Below are positions 1-10,619 of a DNA stretch of 64,000 nucleotides, in pieces; position 1 is the first letter of the stretch; every line of letters starts with the position of its first letter. Source of the stretch: Shinisaurus crocodilurus (taxonomy: Eukaryota > Chordata > Lepidosauria > Squamata > Shinisauridae). A program made the position numbers and the translations under genes. The DNA lies in NCBI GenBank assembly GCA_021292165.1, contig CM037878.1:292254971-292318970 (forward strand). Direction: 5' to 3'. The notes under the pieces were generated by a model. It saw nothing but the letters and a program-made list of their open reading frames with translations, was not told where the DNA came from and ran no database searches.

Positions 1-190
1 TTGAGGCACTCGCTGGTTCCGCGGCTCTACATCGTTTAGAGTATAGCGTAGTATATGTAAAAATGGCCGCAATCTGCGTAAATACCATTTTTAATGCTAT
101 GCTATACTCTTGTGCAAACGGCGTATCTTATTCTTACGCCCTTTTCTACGTAAACGACGTAGAGCCAGGGAAACGTATGTACCTGTTCCA
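1..190. repeat. CpG-bearing inverted-repeat element, fragment
   Basis: The sequence shares CTACGTAAAC, GTAGAGCC and related TACG-rich blocks with the element at 62340-62705. It is cut by the window start. It is a DNA-transposon-like repeat of unknown class. Confidence 0.4.
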
Positions 191-267
191 ATGTATGTAC
201 AAATTCGACTTAAAAGACAGACTTATGAACGGATCTCGTTTGTATCCGGGGGACTGCCTCTACTTGA

Positions 268-335
268 AGAGTGCGATCATATCTCCCCTCAGTCTTCTCT
301 TCTGAAGGGTCAACACGCCCAGTTCTTTTCTTTTC
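268..335 (-). mobile_element. CR1 LINE fragment
   Basis: The GAAGAGTGCGATCATATCTC block and the following bases match the same segment in the longer CR1 copies at 7670, 18920 and 42320. Only about 65 bases remain. Confidence 0.6.
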
Positions 336-468
336 TTTTTTAACTTTAAACGTATTTTATCCCTTTCTGCTACAAAATGGTGCTTATTCCCAAGCGAATG
401 TGTGCAGCATCGGGGCGGCAGAAGCAAACTCCCATTTTATTCCTGTAGTCAAACGGGTGCCATTAAGT

Positions 469-603
469 CAGTGTTTCTCAACCTTGGGTCCCCAGATGTT
501 TTTGGCCTACAACTCCCAGCATGCCCCAGCCAGCATAGCTGGCTGGGGCATGCTGGGAGTTGTAGGCCAAAAACATCTGGGGACCCAAGGTTGGAGAACA
601 CTG
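469..603. mobile_element. Palindromic hAT MITE, family A
   Basis: The element starts CAGTGTTTCTCAACC and ends GGTTGGAGAACACTG. The two halves are near-perfect complements around GTCCCCAGATG / CATCTGGGGAC. It is flanked by the 8-bp duplication CATTAAGT (461-468 and 604-611), the hAT signature. It is non-coding. Confidence 0.9.
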
Positions 604-990
604 CATTAAGTTAAAAATGCAAAGTTGCACATGCTCAGAGTATTTTTTTATTATTATTATTTTTTAAATCAGAGCTGGCAAAGGATTTCTTAGTTCTAAC
701 ATATCGGGAATGTAGTAGCAGCTGTGAAGCATGGAATGGTGCGGAGGGGGGAGAAGCTAGTTGGGTGCTTCCCAATGGAAGTGATAATTTCGGATCGAAA
801 GGGCCCCCCAAAGGACCAGGAAGCCCAGGGTATAAACTCACCTGGTGGCACCACAATTCCCACTGCCTTTCTGAAGATGGTTCTCAACTTTCTCAGGAGG
901 CGCCCAGGCCGAGGGCACACAAACAGCGACTGAGGAGGCAGTAAATCCCTCCACACTAGTCTAGATAAGGGTTCTCGCTACTTTTTACAG

Positions 991-1797
991 CTAACATCGA
1001 CAGTGAAATCCAGCATCGCCTGAGCTCCGCAAGTGCCGCATTTTCTCGAATGAAACATAGAGTGTTCGAGGATCGGGATATTTGTAAGAAGACCAAAACG
1101 CTGGTTTATGAAGCCATTGTACTACCAACTTTATTGTATGCCTGCGAAACATGGACTATCTATAAACGTCACTTCCACCTCCTTGAAAGGTTTCATCAAC
1201 GTTGCCTCCGGAAAATCCTGCAAATTACTTGGGAAGATAGGCGAACAAATGCCAGTGTACTGGAAGAAGCAAAGACTACTAGCGTTGAAAAAATGATCCT
1301 TCAACGCCAACTTCAGTGGACCGGTCATGTTGTTCGAATGCCTGACTGCCGTCTCCCAAAGCAGTTACTTTATTCCCAACTCAAGGATGGAAAGCGGAAT
1401 ATCGGTGGTCAATATAAGAGGTTTAAAGATGTTCATAAGGCTAATCTAAAAAAATGCAATATAAACATCGAAAGCTGGGAAGCTCTGGCCCATGAACGAT
1501 CTAAATGGAGGTTGGCCTTTCACAAAGGTTCCATGGACTTTGAAGAAGCCCGAGTGCAAGGTGAAAGGGAGAAACGTGCTAAGCGAAAAGCACGTCAAAC
1601 GAATCCTTTACAGGACCATCTTCCATCTGGTAACCTGTGTCCTCACTGTGGGAAGCTGTGTGGATCTAGAATTGGCCTCCACAGTCACTTACGGACCCAT
1701 CGCTAGAGTCTACACAATCTTCTTTAGAATTTCCTCCTTTTATCCCGGAAGACAATCTTACTCGGTCACGAGTGATCGCCTGATGATGATGATGCTA
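991..1797 (+). pseudogene. RTE/R4-like LINE 3' end with reverse-transcriptase tail
   Basis: An open frame at 1050-1706 encodes the end of a non-LTR retrotransposon polyprotein: YEAIVLPTLLYACETW, QRQLQWTGHVVRMPDCRLPK and a C-terminal zinc finger CPHCGKLC-x8-HSHLRTH. The copy is 5' truncated and ends in a short (GAT)n tail rather than poly(A). I cannot fix the clade; RTE- or R4-like is an inference from the tail and zinc finger. Confidence 0.8.
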
Positions 1798-2064
1798 GTT
1801 CTTTATGCAGATGGATTTTTCTTCCCCTTGCAGAAGCCTTCGGTTGCGAGACCCATACGTGCACGCACGTGCACACACACACCGTGAAGTCTGACGTGCA
1901 ACAGCCCAGGAAAAGGTTTCTCACCTCACCTACAGTGTGTGTGAACTAGACCAGAGACATCAGCCACGTGCATTAATAAGGATCAAGAACAGAATACAAA
2001 TGCTAGTGTCAATGGAAGCCGTAGGGCACCTGTAAGTTGGCACTCTCCATTCCCTGGTGCAGAG

Positions 2065-2960
2065 CAGGGATGTTGAAGAGTCCTTGGTCTCGAGTCATGA
2101 GTCGAGTCACGAGTCTTTGGACCCGAGTCTCGAGTCCGAGTCCTTGGTCCAAAATGGTGACTCACGAGTCACGAGTCACTCCCAAAGCTGACTCCACGAG
2201 TCCCTATTAAAATCAATGGGGTTTTTCCCCAACAAAATAAGGCTACTTCAGATGTGTGGCTTAAATAAATTCTAGGCACAAGTGTGCCTTTTTATCTCAA
2301 AACTCTGCAACTGATTTTGGCAAGAACAGATCAGGCAGACAAACCCAAAATAACCAGGCAGGCAGAGGAGGCAGGGAACCCCAAAGCAGGCAGGCAGAGG
2401 CAGCCAAACCCAAAATGTCTGAAAGGTTGCATTTTAGAAAAATGATTTTAAAAAATAAACTTGCTGTACTTCCTAAAACTTATCCATGTTGCATTTGAGC
2501 AACATGATTTTTTCTAAATGTTTGAGCCCCATTCTGGAACGGTGAGACCTGATCACAATTCCACCCTCACTGAACACCCGCTCCACTGTTGATGAACTTG
2601 CTGGAACCAGAAACACTCAGAGCAGCCACACAGAGTAATCTCAGGCCCTTCTTCTGCCTCTCCCAAGTACGCAACACATCAATCAAAATAAATCTTGACA
2701 CACTGTTGGGGCTGCAGCTGCACTCCTGGTAGCCGTCCATAGTGGGCGAGCAGCAGCACACCTCGCTTCCATGCGCTCTTCGCCGGCAATCACGCTCCTC
2801 TCCACTCTTTCTGGCACAGCCCAGGGATGTTGAAGAGTCCTTGGTCTCGAGTCCCGAGTCGAGTCTCGAGTCCCATTAAAAATATTGGGACTTGAGTCCG
2901 AGTCAAGTCAGAGGGGGGACTCAGTCCGACTCACGAGTCGAGTCCGAGTCCCCATCCCTG
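2065..2960. mobile_element. hAT element with GAGTC-rich ends, long copy
   Basis: Ends are CAGGGATGTTGAAGAGTCC and GTCCCCATCCCTG, flanked by the 8-bp duplication GTGCAGAG (2057-2064, 2961-2968). Subterminal regions are dense tandem GAGTC/GACTC motifs in both orientations. The first 30 bases recur internally at about 2822, suggesting a nested or duplicated end. No transposase frame is seen. Confidence 0.8.
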
Positions 2961-3317
2961 GTGCAGAGTGCTGCTGAAAGATCTCCAGATTTTTGGACTT
3001 CAAGGCCCAGCATTCCGGACCAATGGCCATGCTGGCAGGGGCTTCTGGGAGTTGAATTGTTGGATCCAGGATCTGCCTTCCTCAAGAGGATGGGTTCCGC
3101 CCATGAACAGTTCCTGTGCCTGAATTTTAGGGACCCCGCCTCCCCACAGCTCACCCCATTCAGCAGGGTCTCCCGACTCTCTCGTGCGGCATTCTCAGGG
3201 GGTTGTCCATGGGAAGGAGGGGGCAGGGAAGTCCACTTCTGCCAGCGGAGTCGATCCAGATTAAACCTGGATCCAACCCAGGGCTGGGGAAGACCCCCCC
3301 GTTTGAAAACTTGGGGA

Positions 3318-3395
3318 GAGCCACTGCCTGTCAGCGTCGACAATCCCGGGCTAGATGGACCAATGTTTTAACTTCATATAAGGCAGCTTCCTAGG
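3318..3395 (+). repeat. LINE/SINE tail fragment
   Basis: The GTCGACAATCCCGGGCTAGA block and the following AAGGCAGCTTCCT motif recur at 16443-16510 and, inverted, at 60455-60515. This is an interspersed repeat tail. Confidence 0.5.
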
Positions 3396-3410
3396 CTTCA
3401 CTAACTGGAG

Positions 3411-3486
3411 CAGGGCTCTCCAACCTTGGGTCCCCAGATGTCGCTGGCCTACAGCTCCCAGCATACCCAGCCAGCTATGAGCCCTG
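3411..3486. mobile_element. Palindromic hAT MITE, family B, internally deleted
   Basis: It starts CAGGGCTCTCCAACC and ends GAGCCCTG after only 76 bases, so most of the right arm is gone. The flanks AACTGGAG / AACTAGAG form an 8-bp duplication with one mismatch. Confidence 0.75.
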
Positions 3487-3788
3487 AACTAGAGAACTCA
3501 GGGGAGTTTTACTTCCGAGTAAAAAATTCTAAGGGGTGCACAGTGAGAAGATACATTTGCCTGGGTAAAGTAACTGTGGGAATACTTGGGCACAGCGATC
3601 CCTTGGAAAATATCTGGACCTTTCTCTCCCCGCACTGGGGCATCTACCACCAACTACCCTGAGGGAGGGATTCCAAGGAAGAGAAGTGAAGGAGATAGCC
3701 GGGCCTGCCCCAGTTGGATTGTCTCCGCTTCCCACAGGGCTTTCTACTACCAACTGTCCTGCAAGAAGGATCCTTATGAATTCTTATA

Positions 3789-4054
3789 CAGCAATGCCTT
3801 GGATTGCAAGCATAATTCGTTCCGGAACCGGGCTTGTAATCCAAAACACTCTTATATATCAAAGTGAGTCTCTGGCGGGCGTGAGCGGGGCCGATTTCGG
3901 CCCGCTACGCCCGCTCGAGGCGAGTGGTTACATCCCTACGACTACTTGTCTTGCAAGACCTTGTTCGTTTATCAAGTCAAAATTAAAAAAAAAAAATTTG
4001 CTTGCCTTGCAAAACGCTCTCAGACCAAGTTACTTGCAATCCAAGGTATTACTG
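3789..4054. mobile_element. Tc1/mariner-like MITE
   Basis: Inverted ends CAGCAATGCCTTGGATTGC and GCAATCCAAGGTATTACTG lie between TA dinucleotides. The same family occurs at 8035, 21552 and 21817. It is non-coding. Confidence 0.75.
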
Positions 4055-4325
4055 TATTTTCATATTGTTTATTGTGATTGTTATTAATGCATCTTCATGT
4101 TACTTGAAGGCCAACTCAGAAGGATTTGCATCCTGAAAGGCAGGATATAAATAATTATATTAAGTAAATAAGAATAAATATCTTAATTGAATGAGATAAA
4201 TTATAAACTGCTGACAGGCCACCTAAAGATGGCTTATTACAGTATTTATTCTGTGTCTTTGTGTGTATGGGTGCAGGGACGCAGATGATTGAGATTGTTC
4301 CACTTTTTGCAAAAACCAAGGGTGC

Positions 4326-4440
4326 AATCCTATGCAAGTTTAGGCAGAAAAAAAGGCCTACAACTCCCAGCAACCACAGCTGGCTGGGGCATACTGGGAG
4401 CCGTAGGCCTTTTTTCCTGTCTAAACTTGCATAGGATTGT
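4326..4440. mobile_element. Palindromic MITE, family D (CAATCCTATGC ends)
   Basis: The terminal repeat GCAATCCTATGCAAGTTTAG is mirrored by CTAAACTTGCATAGGATTG, with an inner palindrome around CTACAACTCCCAGC. Related copies are at 25292, 34967, 37708 and 38510. The superfamily is unclear. Confidence 0.6.
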
Positions 4441-4793
4441 TTTTAAAAGATATGTTAAAGGGAGCTAATCCATATTAAACTATCCTGGATATTTGCTCCA
4501 AAAATATAGCAAAAACATGCATGTTAGCAGGGTTGTTAATCCTGCTGTTCTCCTACATGACTTTGTTCTTTAAAATGAAAACCAGGCTTCTGAATATTCT
4601 TCATGAGCTACCCAACTCCGTGCCAGTGACCGCATTCCAGGATTCTGAAGCATTAATAACCATGCAGTCTTCCTAGCTGCAAAATATTTCTCCTTTCTCC
4701 ATGATTAACTCCACCACCCCACTTTGTTACATTTTTTTTTTTTTTTAAGTTATATTGGAACAAATAGTATTTGAATGTAGCATACATTTAAAT

Positions 4794-4928
4794 CAGTGTT
4801 TCTCAACCTTGGGTCCCCAGATGTTTTTGGCCTACAACTCCCACCATGCCCCAGCCAGCGTAGCTGGCTGGGGCATGCTGGGAGTTGTAGGCCAAAAACA
4901 TCTGGGGACCCAAGGTTGAGAAACACTG
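4794..4928. mobile_element. Palindromic hAT MITE, family A
   Basis: It has the same ends and arms as the copy at 469. The flanking duplication is ATTTAAAT / ATTTAAAG (7 of 8). Confidence 0.88.
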
Positions 4929-5080
4929 ATTTAAAGGCATGTGAACTCATTTTATGAACACCGTCAACTGAAACAAATAAGATGTTTCAACCCAATTACC
5001 CATGTCAAAAACTTTAACAGGCTTTAAGTTAACAGGAACTTGTGCCAGTTTAACCGGCACGGACTCCTGTAAATCATGGT

Positions 5081-5086
5081 TTTATT
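5081..5086 (-). terminator. LIPT2: LIPT2 poly(A) signal
   Basis: TTTATT on the plus strand is AATAAA on the minus strand, about 230 bases beyond the LIPT2 stop codon. It is the nearest canonical hexamer and gives a short 3' UTR. Confidence 0.5.
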
Positions 5087-5314
5087 AGAGGTGCTGAAAA
5101 TTCTCTGTTGGAGAACCTTGGATATATCCCCCCCCCCCCTCTCATAAGGAGGTAACATCCCCAGGATTCGCTGGGGAGGGAATCTCCAGTATTTAATGTT
5201 TACACAGTAGAAGATGACCCTCATACATAACCCAGAATTTTGTTTCATGTTTCGGTATCTTCTGTTGGGGAAGGCACTCTTGTGTTCCTAGGAAGGCCTA
5301 GAAACTAGCACAAG

Positions 5315-5574
5315 TCATTCTCCCAAATTGGGGCTGCAGGTGCCGTTTGATCTCAGAGATTCTTCCGTTAAAGTGCACTTAAACACCTCTTGAAAAGCAG
5401 CCAGGAAAGGCTCCGTGGCTTCTTCAACGGAGACGTGTCTCTGGAGTTCTCGGCTCAGCGAGGTCACCTCCTTCCCTTCCAGCCCACAAGGAACAATGTG
5501 ATCAAACCATGTCAGGTCCGTGCAGCAATTCAGAGCCAAGCCATGCGAAGTTATATGCCTTCCACAGTGGACAC
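5315..5574 (-). CDS. LIPT2: LIPT2 exon 2 (C-terminal half with catalytic cysteine)
   Basis: The minus strand reads an acceptor ctctag at 5580-5575 and then completes glycine 156. It continues [11 protein letters not shown] and [18 protein letters not shown], ending at a stop at 5315-5317. The cysteine of the VPCG motif (about residue 185) is the expected thioester-forming catalytic residue of LipB/LIPT2 enzymes. The splice phase fits exon 1 exactly and the exon has no internal stop. It contributes 85 complete codons. The final dozen residues differ from the mammalian C-terminus as I remember it, which is normal for this poorly conserved end. Confidence 0.95.
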
Positions 5575-5642
5575 CTAGAGAAAGAAATACAAGAGATGAA
5601 TTACACTGATTGGAATAGCACCGGGGGGGGGGGGGGGAGGAT

Positions 5643-5843
5643 TGTCACCTGTAGGCTCAGTTTTATTGGTTTTTGTACTGTTATTTTAAACTGTGTTTTT
5701 AAATTTGGTTTTTTAATTCTTAAACTGTGTTGTATGTTTTTATTGTTTTTATGCATAAAGTATTGTGAACCGTCCAGAGAGCTTCAGCTGTGGGGCGGTA
5801 TATAAATGAAATAAATAAGTAAATAAGTAAATAAATAAATAAA
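5643..5843 (+). mobile_element. L2-like LINE 3' tail
   Basis: The tail GTGAACCGTCCAGAGAGCTT followed by GGGGCGGTATATAAATGAAATAAATAAG is the 3' end seen in several L2-type copies here (25715, 46590, 23760 inverted). Confidence 0.6.
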
Positions 5844-6981
5844 GGCCTGGGCTGCCGTCTTCAAGGCGCTGAGATCTTGGGCATTTGGGTTTCTCCTCCA
5901 CCGCCCAGATAAGGGAAAACCAAAGAAGTCAAGGAAGACTCCATTGTGTAGAGTTAATCCCACAGTGAACAGCTGAATACATTCATTTTCACTGAACTAC
6001 TCACCTTGCATTAAAAGGCTCTGTCCTTCAAAACTATTGCTTTTACTCATATGCAAATTTAAAATTGATTGTTGGTTATTTTGTACAAGGTACCTTAAAA
6101 GCCCCATCAAGAGAAAGGGCAGGATATAATTTTTTAAAAATATATAAAGTGGTTTTAAAAAGGGGACTGGAGGAATGTTTATTTTTTTTTACGAATTCCT
6201 CTTAAGTGCAAGCAACTGGGATTCCTACAGAGTCTGGTGTTGCACCCAAGGCTCTTGCCATTCTAAAAAAAAAAAAAAAAAACCCAACCAAGTACTGCCA
6301 ATTTTTCCTGTAGGAATGTGACAATTTGGGATTTGTTCAGCTCTAGACTAAAGCAAATCCTTCCAGCTCCCTGTGAAAGTGTTTCTGCCTCTATAATTAC
6401 TGAAAAAAACAGAGCAATGATCACGCCCCTCACGGTACAAGACTGAGTTCAACAGGGACAGCAAAATCCTGCCGGGTGCATGGGACCTACTCCGTCTCCA
6501 GAGTAGGCTTGCTTGCTACCCCACCCCTCACCCCCCACCAACTCTCTTTGGTCTGTATGATTAGCAGCTTTCTCCAGTATAGATGGTATGTAGTGCTACA
6601 GAAAGCTTCACCTGTTGAATTCTTCTACCACAAGCAGCTGTAAAACACACGGCAATCCTGCAATGGCGGGGAAGAGTAGAAATGGCCTTGGGCCACTTCT
6701 GACACTGAATTTATCTTTATATGTTTATGCCTCTTTTTAGCACGCAGTGAGCCCCTATAAATTCCATTAGGATCAAGTCAGTGTTTCTTGCTGTTTGGAC
6801 AGAACTCCCATGGCACTTAGCATAACAGATAAGGGGTGCCTTTTAACTTAGACAGTTATGGGCAGTCAAGCCAGCCCCAGCTTCAATGGGGCAAAACAAC
6901 CAGAACGCTAACAGGGGCATATTTTTATCCAAACATATCGAGTCACATACATAGACCGTGTGTGTGTGTGTGTGTCTAGAT

Positions 6982-7116
6982 CAGTGTTTCTCAACCTTGG
7001 GTCCCCAGATGTTTTTGGCCTACAACTCCCAGCATGCCCCAGCCAGCATAGCTGGCTGGGGCATGCTGGGAGTTGTAGGCCAAAAACATCTGGGGACCCA
7101 AGGTTGAGAAACACTG
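6982..7116. mobile_element. Palindromic hAT MITE, family A, left of a tandem pair
   Basis: It is flanked by GTCTAGAT at 6974-6981 and 7117-7124. The right-hand duplication is also the left target duplication of the next element. Confidence 0.9.
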
Positions 7117-7124
7117 GTCTAGAT

Positions 7125-7260
7125 CAGGGCTCTCCAACCATGGGTCCCCAGATGTTGCTGGACTACAGCTCCCAGAATCCCTTGCCATTAGCCATGCTGG
7201 CTGGGTATGCTGGGAGCTGTAGGCCAGCAACATCTGGGGACCCAAGGTTGGAGAGCCCTG
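7125..7260. mobile_element. Palindromic hAT MITE, family B, right of a tandem pair
   Basis: Ends are CAGGGCTCTCCAACC and GGTTGGAGAGCCCTG. It is flanked by GTCTAGAT at 7117-7124 and 7261-7268. The array is therefore three copies of the target separated by two different elements. Confidence 0.9.
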
Positions 7261-7335
7261 GTCTAGATACACAGACCTAGAGGTAAACAAGTGTGTGGAC
7301 TGTATCTCTTCAGAAATCCCAAGAAAGGCTCTAGC

Positions 7336-7765
7336 CTCATAGAATCATAGAATCATAGAAAAGTAGAGTTGGAAGGGGCCTACAAGGCCATCGAGTCCAA
7401 CCCCCTGCTCAATGCAGGAATCCAGGTCAAAGCATCCCTGACAGATGTCTGTCCAGCCGCACCTTGAATGCCTCCAGAGTGGGAGAGCCCACCACCTCCC
7501 TAGGTAGTTGATTCCATTGTCTTATTGCTCTGACAGTCAGGAAATTTTTCCTGATGTTTAGGTGGAATCTAGGTTCCTGTCACTTGAGCCCATTATTCCG
7601 TGTCCTGCAAACTGGGATGAACGAGAAGAGATCTTTGCCCTCCTCTGTGTGACATCCCTTCAAATACTGGAAGAGTGCGATCATATCTCCCCTCAGTCTC
7701 CTCTTCTGAAGGCTAAACATGCCCAGTTCTTTCAGTCTCTCCTCATAGTTCTTTCAGTCTCGCCT
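7336..7765 (-). mobile_element. CR1 LINE 3' end
   Basis: It shows the (CATAGAAT)n terminal repeat and the conserved CR1 3' segment that encodes the end of ORF2. It is homologous to the longer copy at 18597. Confidence 0.8.
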
Positions 7766-8034
7766 CGGCCTGATACACCTGTTTTCTAGGTGGGATTATT
7801 TTATTTTTTTAATGGAGATGCATTCCATCATGTGAGACACCCACACACACACACCTGCAGCCTGAAGTGGTACGGTCCAGACCCAGGCTTCTCACCTGAG
7901 TGGCAATTAGGCTAATGAATCTGCCCACTGAATCAGGAAGTCCCCAGTTCAAATCCCACCCCTGCCAAGATGGATTTGCTAGGGGAACTTCCGGCAAGTC
8001 ACTCTGAGCCCCTCGTATTTGCAACATGGCAATA

Positions 8035-8284
8035 CAGTAATACCTTGGATTGCAAGTAACTTGGTTTGAGAGCGTTTTGCAAGACAAGCAAATTTTTAAA
8101 TATTTATTTAATTTTTTTTAACTTGATATACAAGCGATGTCTTGCAAGACAAGTACTGTAGTACGGCTTAAATTAAAAATCTCTGTACAAATTTTTTTTG
8201 GGGGATTTCGTTTTGATATAAGAGTGTTTTGGATTACAAGCACGTTTCCGGAACGAATTATACTCTCAATCCAAGGCATGACTG
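8035..8284. mobile_element. Tc1/mariner-like MITE
   Basis: Ends CAGTAATACCTTGGATTGC and CAATCCAAGGCATGACTG are flanked by TA. The body contains the CTTGCAAGACAAG motifs of the family in mixed orientation, indicating internal rearrangement. Confidence 0.7.
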
Positions 8285-8401
8285 TAATAAGACAGACCTA
8301 CCTTACAGGGCTGCTGTTAAGGATTAAAGCTATGTATACGACGCAACCCGCTATTCTCTCAACATTGCTCCGACCCCAATATGGGGATAATAATACTGAC
8401 C

Positions 8402-8502
8402 TCCTGTCAGGGGTGCTTTGACCTGGATTCCTGCACTGAGCAGGGGGTTGGACTTGATGGCCTGGTAGGCCCCTTCCAACTCTACTTTTCTATGATTCTA
8501 TG
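8402..8502 (+). mobile_element. CR1 LINE 3' terminal fragment
   Basis: The GCAGGGGGTTGGACTTGATG block followed by CTTTTCTATGATTCTATGA is the CR1 3' end. Confidence 0.75.
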
Positions 8503-9119
8503 ACCTACCTGACAGGACTGTTGTCAGGATTTTACTGAGGGTGAGCCTGTGCCTGCAGCTGACTTGAGGCGTTTGAATGGACTGTGTCACTTCAGACAAG
8601 AAAGTGATGGATACCTCTTTTGAATGTTGGCCCAGGTACCAAACTCCCTGCAGACAGAAAGCCAGCACATCAGGGAGAAAGATTCTAGTGCAGCTGTGCT
8701 GGTTCTTCCATTTGCGGGGAGCTTTAAATATAAGGGAGCATTCAAACCTCCCATCCTTCAATTTCAGCAATGCAGCTCATGCTGTATCGTCTCCTTCTGC
8801 TGTATGTGTAGATTTATCTCAGGCCCTCAGTTAATATAAAAGGTCCAATATAAAAGTTTTAAACTATGGTATAAAAATAATAATAACTAAACAGAACTTA
8901 GCACCAGAGCAAGGATTTAACATACAGTACCAGATTTAAAACGGAAACTGAAAAACTAAAATGCCTGGGAAAGGAGAAATAGACAGAACTGCACTCCTAA
9001 CTGCTGGTTTTAAATTGCTCTGGGAAGGAAGCCTCCTGGCAAACACTGGGGCATAAATGCATGTAGAACTAGTTAATTATGGTCATAGCCCAGCTGAATA
9101 AGTAAATAAAATTATTACA

Positions 9120-9554
9120 CGGGCTGGAGACTGCAATACCTGACAGAAGGCCTTTCCCAACCTGAATCTACCCAGAGGCCTTCCTCCGAGTGCCACCTCC
9201 AAGGGAGACTGAGGGTGGCAACAGGGGAGAGGGCCTTCTCAGTGGTGCCCCCCCCCAACTGTGGAATGATCTCCCTGCTGAGGCTCTAGCCTGGCGCCAA
9301 CACTGGCAAGACCGCCCTCTTCTCCCAGGCATTCAATGGCATTTAAGGGTATTTAATGGCATCATGGCGTATTCACGTCAGCGGATTTTAACAGGTCTAG
9401 TTTATAGTGAAATTAATTCATCCATTAAATTGTTTTTAGATTTTGCATATCGAAATTTCAGGTGGCATTTTATTATCTGTATTTGCGGTTTGTAATTTTC
9501 TGAATTGCTGTGAACTGCCCGGAGAGCTTCGTCTATTGGGTGGTATAGAAATGA

Positions 9555-9560
<6 letters not shown>
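9120..9560 (+). mobile_element. L2-like LINE 3' end
   Basis: Degraded L2 ORF2 C-terminal sequence (GAFSVV-like, P-N-W-like block around 9225-9270) is followed by the CGGAGAGCTTCGTCTATTGG tail and an ATT/AAT microsatellite. Confidence 0.6.
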
Positions 9561-9587
<27 letters not shown>

Positions 9588-9779
9588 GTAGTAGTTGTTG
9601 TTGTTGTTTTCTCCGTAGCTACAGGCTCACGTCCGGAGTTAGTCTAACCCCAGCCCCGTTCATTCCAATGAGTCTACTCTAAGCAGGCCCACCGCAGCGC
9701 CGCCTTGCCACCCTAATAATAATAATAATAAATAATAATAAATAATAATAATAATAATAGGAGGAGGAGGTTCAGGCTC

Positions 9780-10450
9780 GTGTCCCGAGTTAGTCCAGCC
9801 CCCCCCGCCCCCCCAGCCCGGTCCATTCCCGCGGGCCCACTCCAGGCACGCGCCCAGTCCGTCCGTCCCCGTCCCCCCACAACGCGCGCGCGCGCGCACC
9901 CACCGATGGCGCAGACCTTGCGCGCGCCCAGCCAGACGCCGGTGCAGGGCGGCGGGAGCGCGCGCGCGTGGCGCAGGCCGAGGCGGCGGCAGGCGGCGGC
10001 GGCGGCGCGCTCCAGCGCGGCCACGTAGGCGCGCAGCGGCAGCCCGAGGCGGCGCAGGTCGAGCACCGGGTAGGCCACCAGCTGGCCCGGCCCGTGGAAG
10101 GTGAGCAGCCCGCCGCGCGGCACCCGCGCGAAGTCCGCGCCCAGCGCCCGCAGCCGCCGCTCCTCCTCCGCCGGGGCCCAGCCCGCCGCCAGGCCGCGCA
10201 GCCCCACCGTGTAGGCCGCGCCCGCCGGCTCCCACAGCAGCAGCCGCCCCGCCGCCGCCGCCGCCGCCTCGCCGCCCTCCGCCAGCCGCCGCACGCAGCG
10301 CTCCTGCGCCCGCAGCGACTCCGCGTAGGCCGCGCGGCCCAGGCGCAGCACCCGCACCAGGGGCCGCATCCTGGTACGCGGGTGGGGCGGGGCGGGGGGG
10401 AGGAGGAGGAGGAGGGGCCGCGCCTGCGCCGCCAGCTATGAGGGCGAGGG
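9780..10450. promoter_or_regulatory. LIPT2: CpG island over LIPT2 promoter and first exon
   Basis: This stretch has very high GC content and dense CpG dinucleotides, including a CG-alternating run at 9882-9897, against AT-rich repeat DNA on both sides. It contains all of LIPT2 exon 1 and the start of intron 1. No TATA box is visible upstream of 10369, as expected for a housekeeping CpG-island promoter. Confidence 0.8.
9904..10369 (-). CDS. LIPT2: LIPT2 exon 1 (octanoyl-[ACP]:protein N-octanoyltransferase)
   Basis: LIPT2 moves octanoate from mitochondrial acyl carrier protein onto lipoyl-domain lysines, the first step of lipoate synthesis for pyruvate dehydrogenase, 2-oxoglutarate dehydrogenase and the glycine cleavage system. 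This exon encodes residues 1-155 and the first base of codon 156. Visible LipB-family motifs are the HGPGQ block at residues 92-96 followed by [11 protein letters not shown], a CTGVW block near residue 142, and the ARKVCAIG block whose lysine (K151) is the expected catalytic lysine. The ATG at 10369 gives [12 protein letters not shown], which resembles the human N-terminus. The donor is ATC-G followed by gtggg at 9903, phase 1, matching exon 2. The exon is extremely GC-rich with alanine and arginine runs, typical of a CpG-island first exon. Joined length is 241 residues against about 231 in human. Confidence 0.95.
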
Positions 10451-10619
10451 GGCCTCTGAGCATGTGCAGGGCGCCATGCCGGGAAATGCAGGCGGCATAC
10501 AGCCCTCGCCAACCTCTCGAGGGCCGCAGGGTTGGGAAAGGCTGCGCTAGGCCTTCCTCCTCTCCTCTCACGGCCATGTTTACTCGTAAGTAAGCCCCAC
10601 GGAGTTCAATCAATGGGGC

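Larger units (their letters stand above)
5575..9903 (-). other. LIPT2: LIPT2 intron 1
   Basis: This 4.3-kb intron contains an L2-like tail (5643-5843), two adjacent hAT MITEs (6982-7260), a CR1 3' end (7336-7765), a mariner-like element (8035-8284), a CR1 tail (8402-8502), an L2-like 3' end (9120-9560) and ATT microsatellites. Between 5850 and 6900 I see only non-coding AT-rich sequence with short poly-A and poly-T runs. Confidence 0.8.

Noticed and set aside
469..603. Hairpins of the family A/B elements as microRNA precursors or terminators
   Set aside because: They are repeated many times with 8-bp target duplications, so transposition explains them; no evidence of processing is available from sequence.
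1..5000. KCNE3, the next gene beyond LIPT2 in mammals
   Set aside because: I looked for the single-exon KCNE3 product on both strands and saw no frame resembling it. It may lie beyond the left edge.
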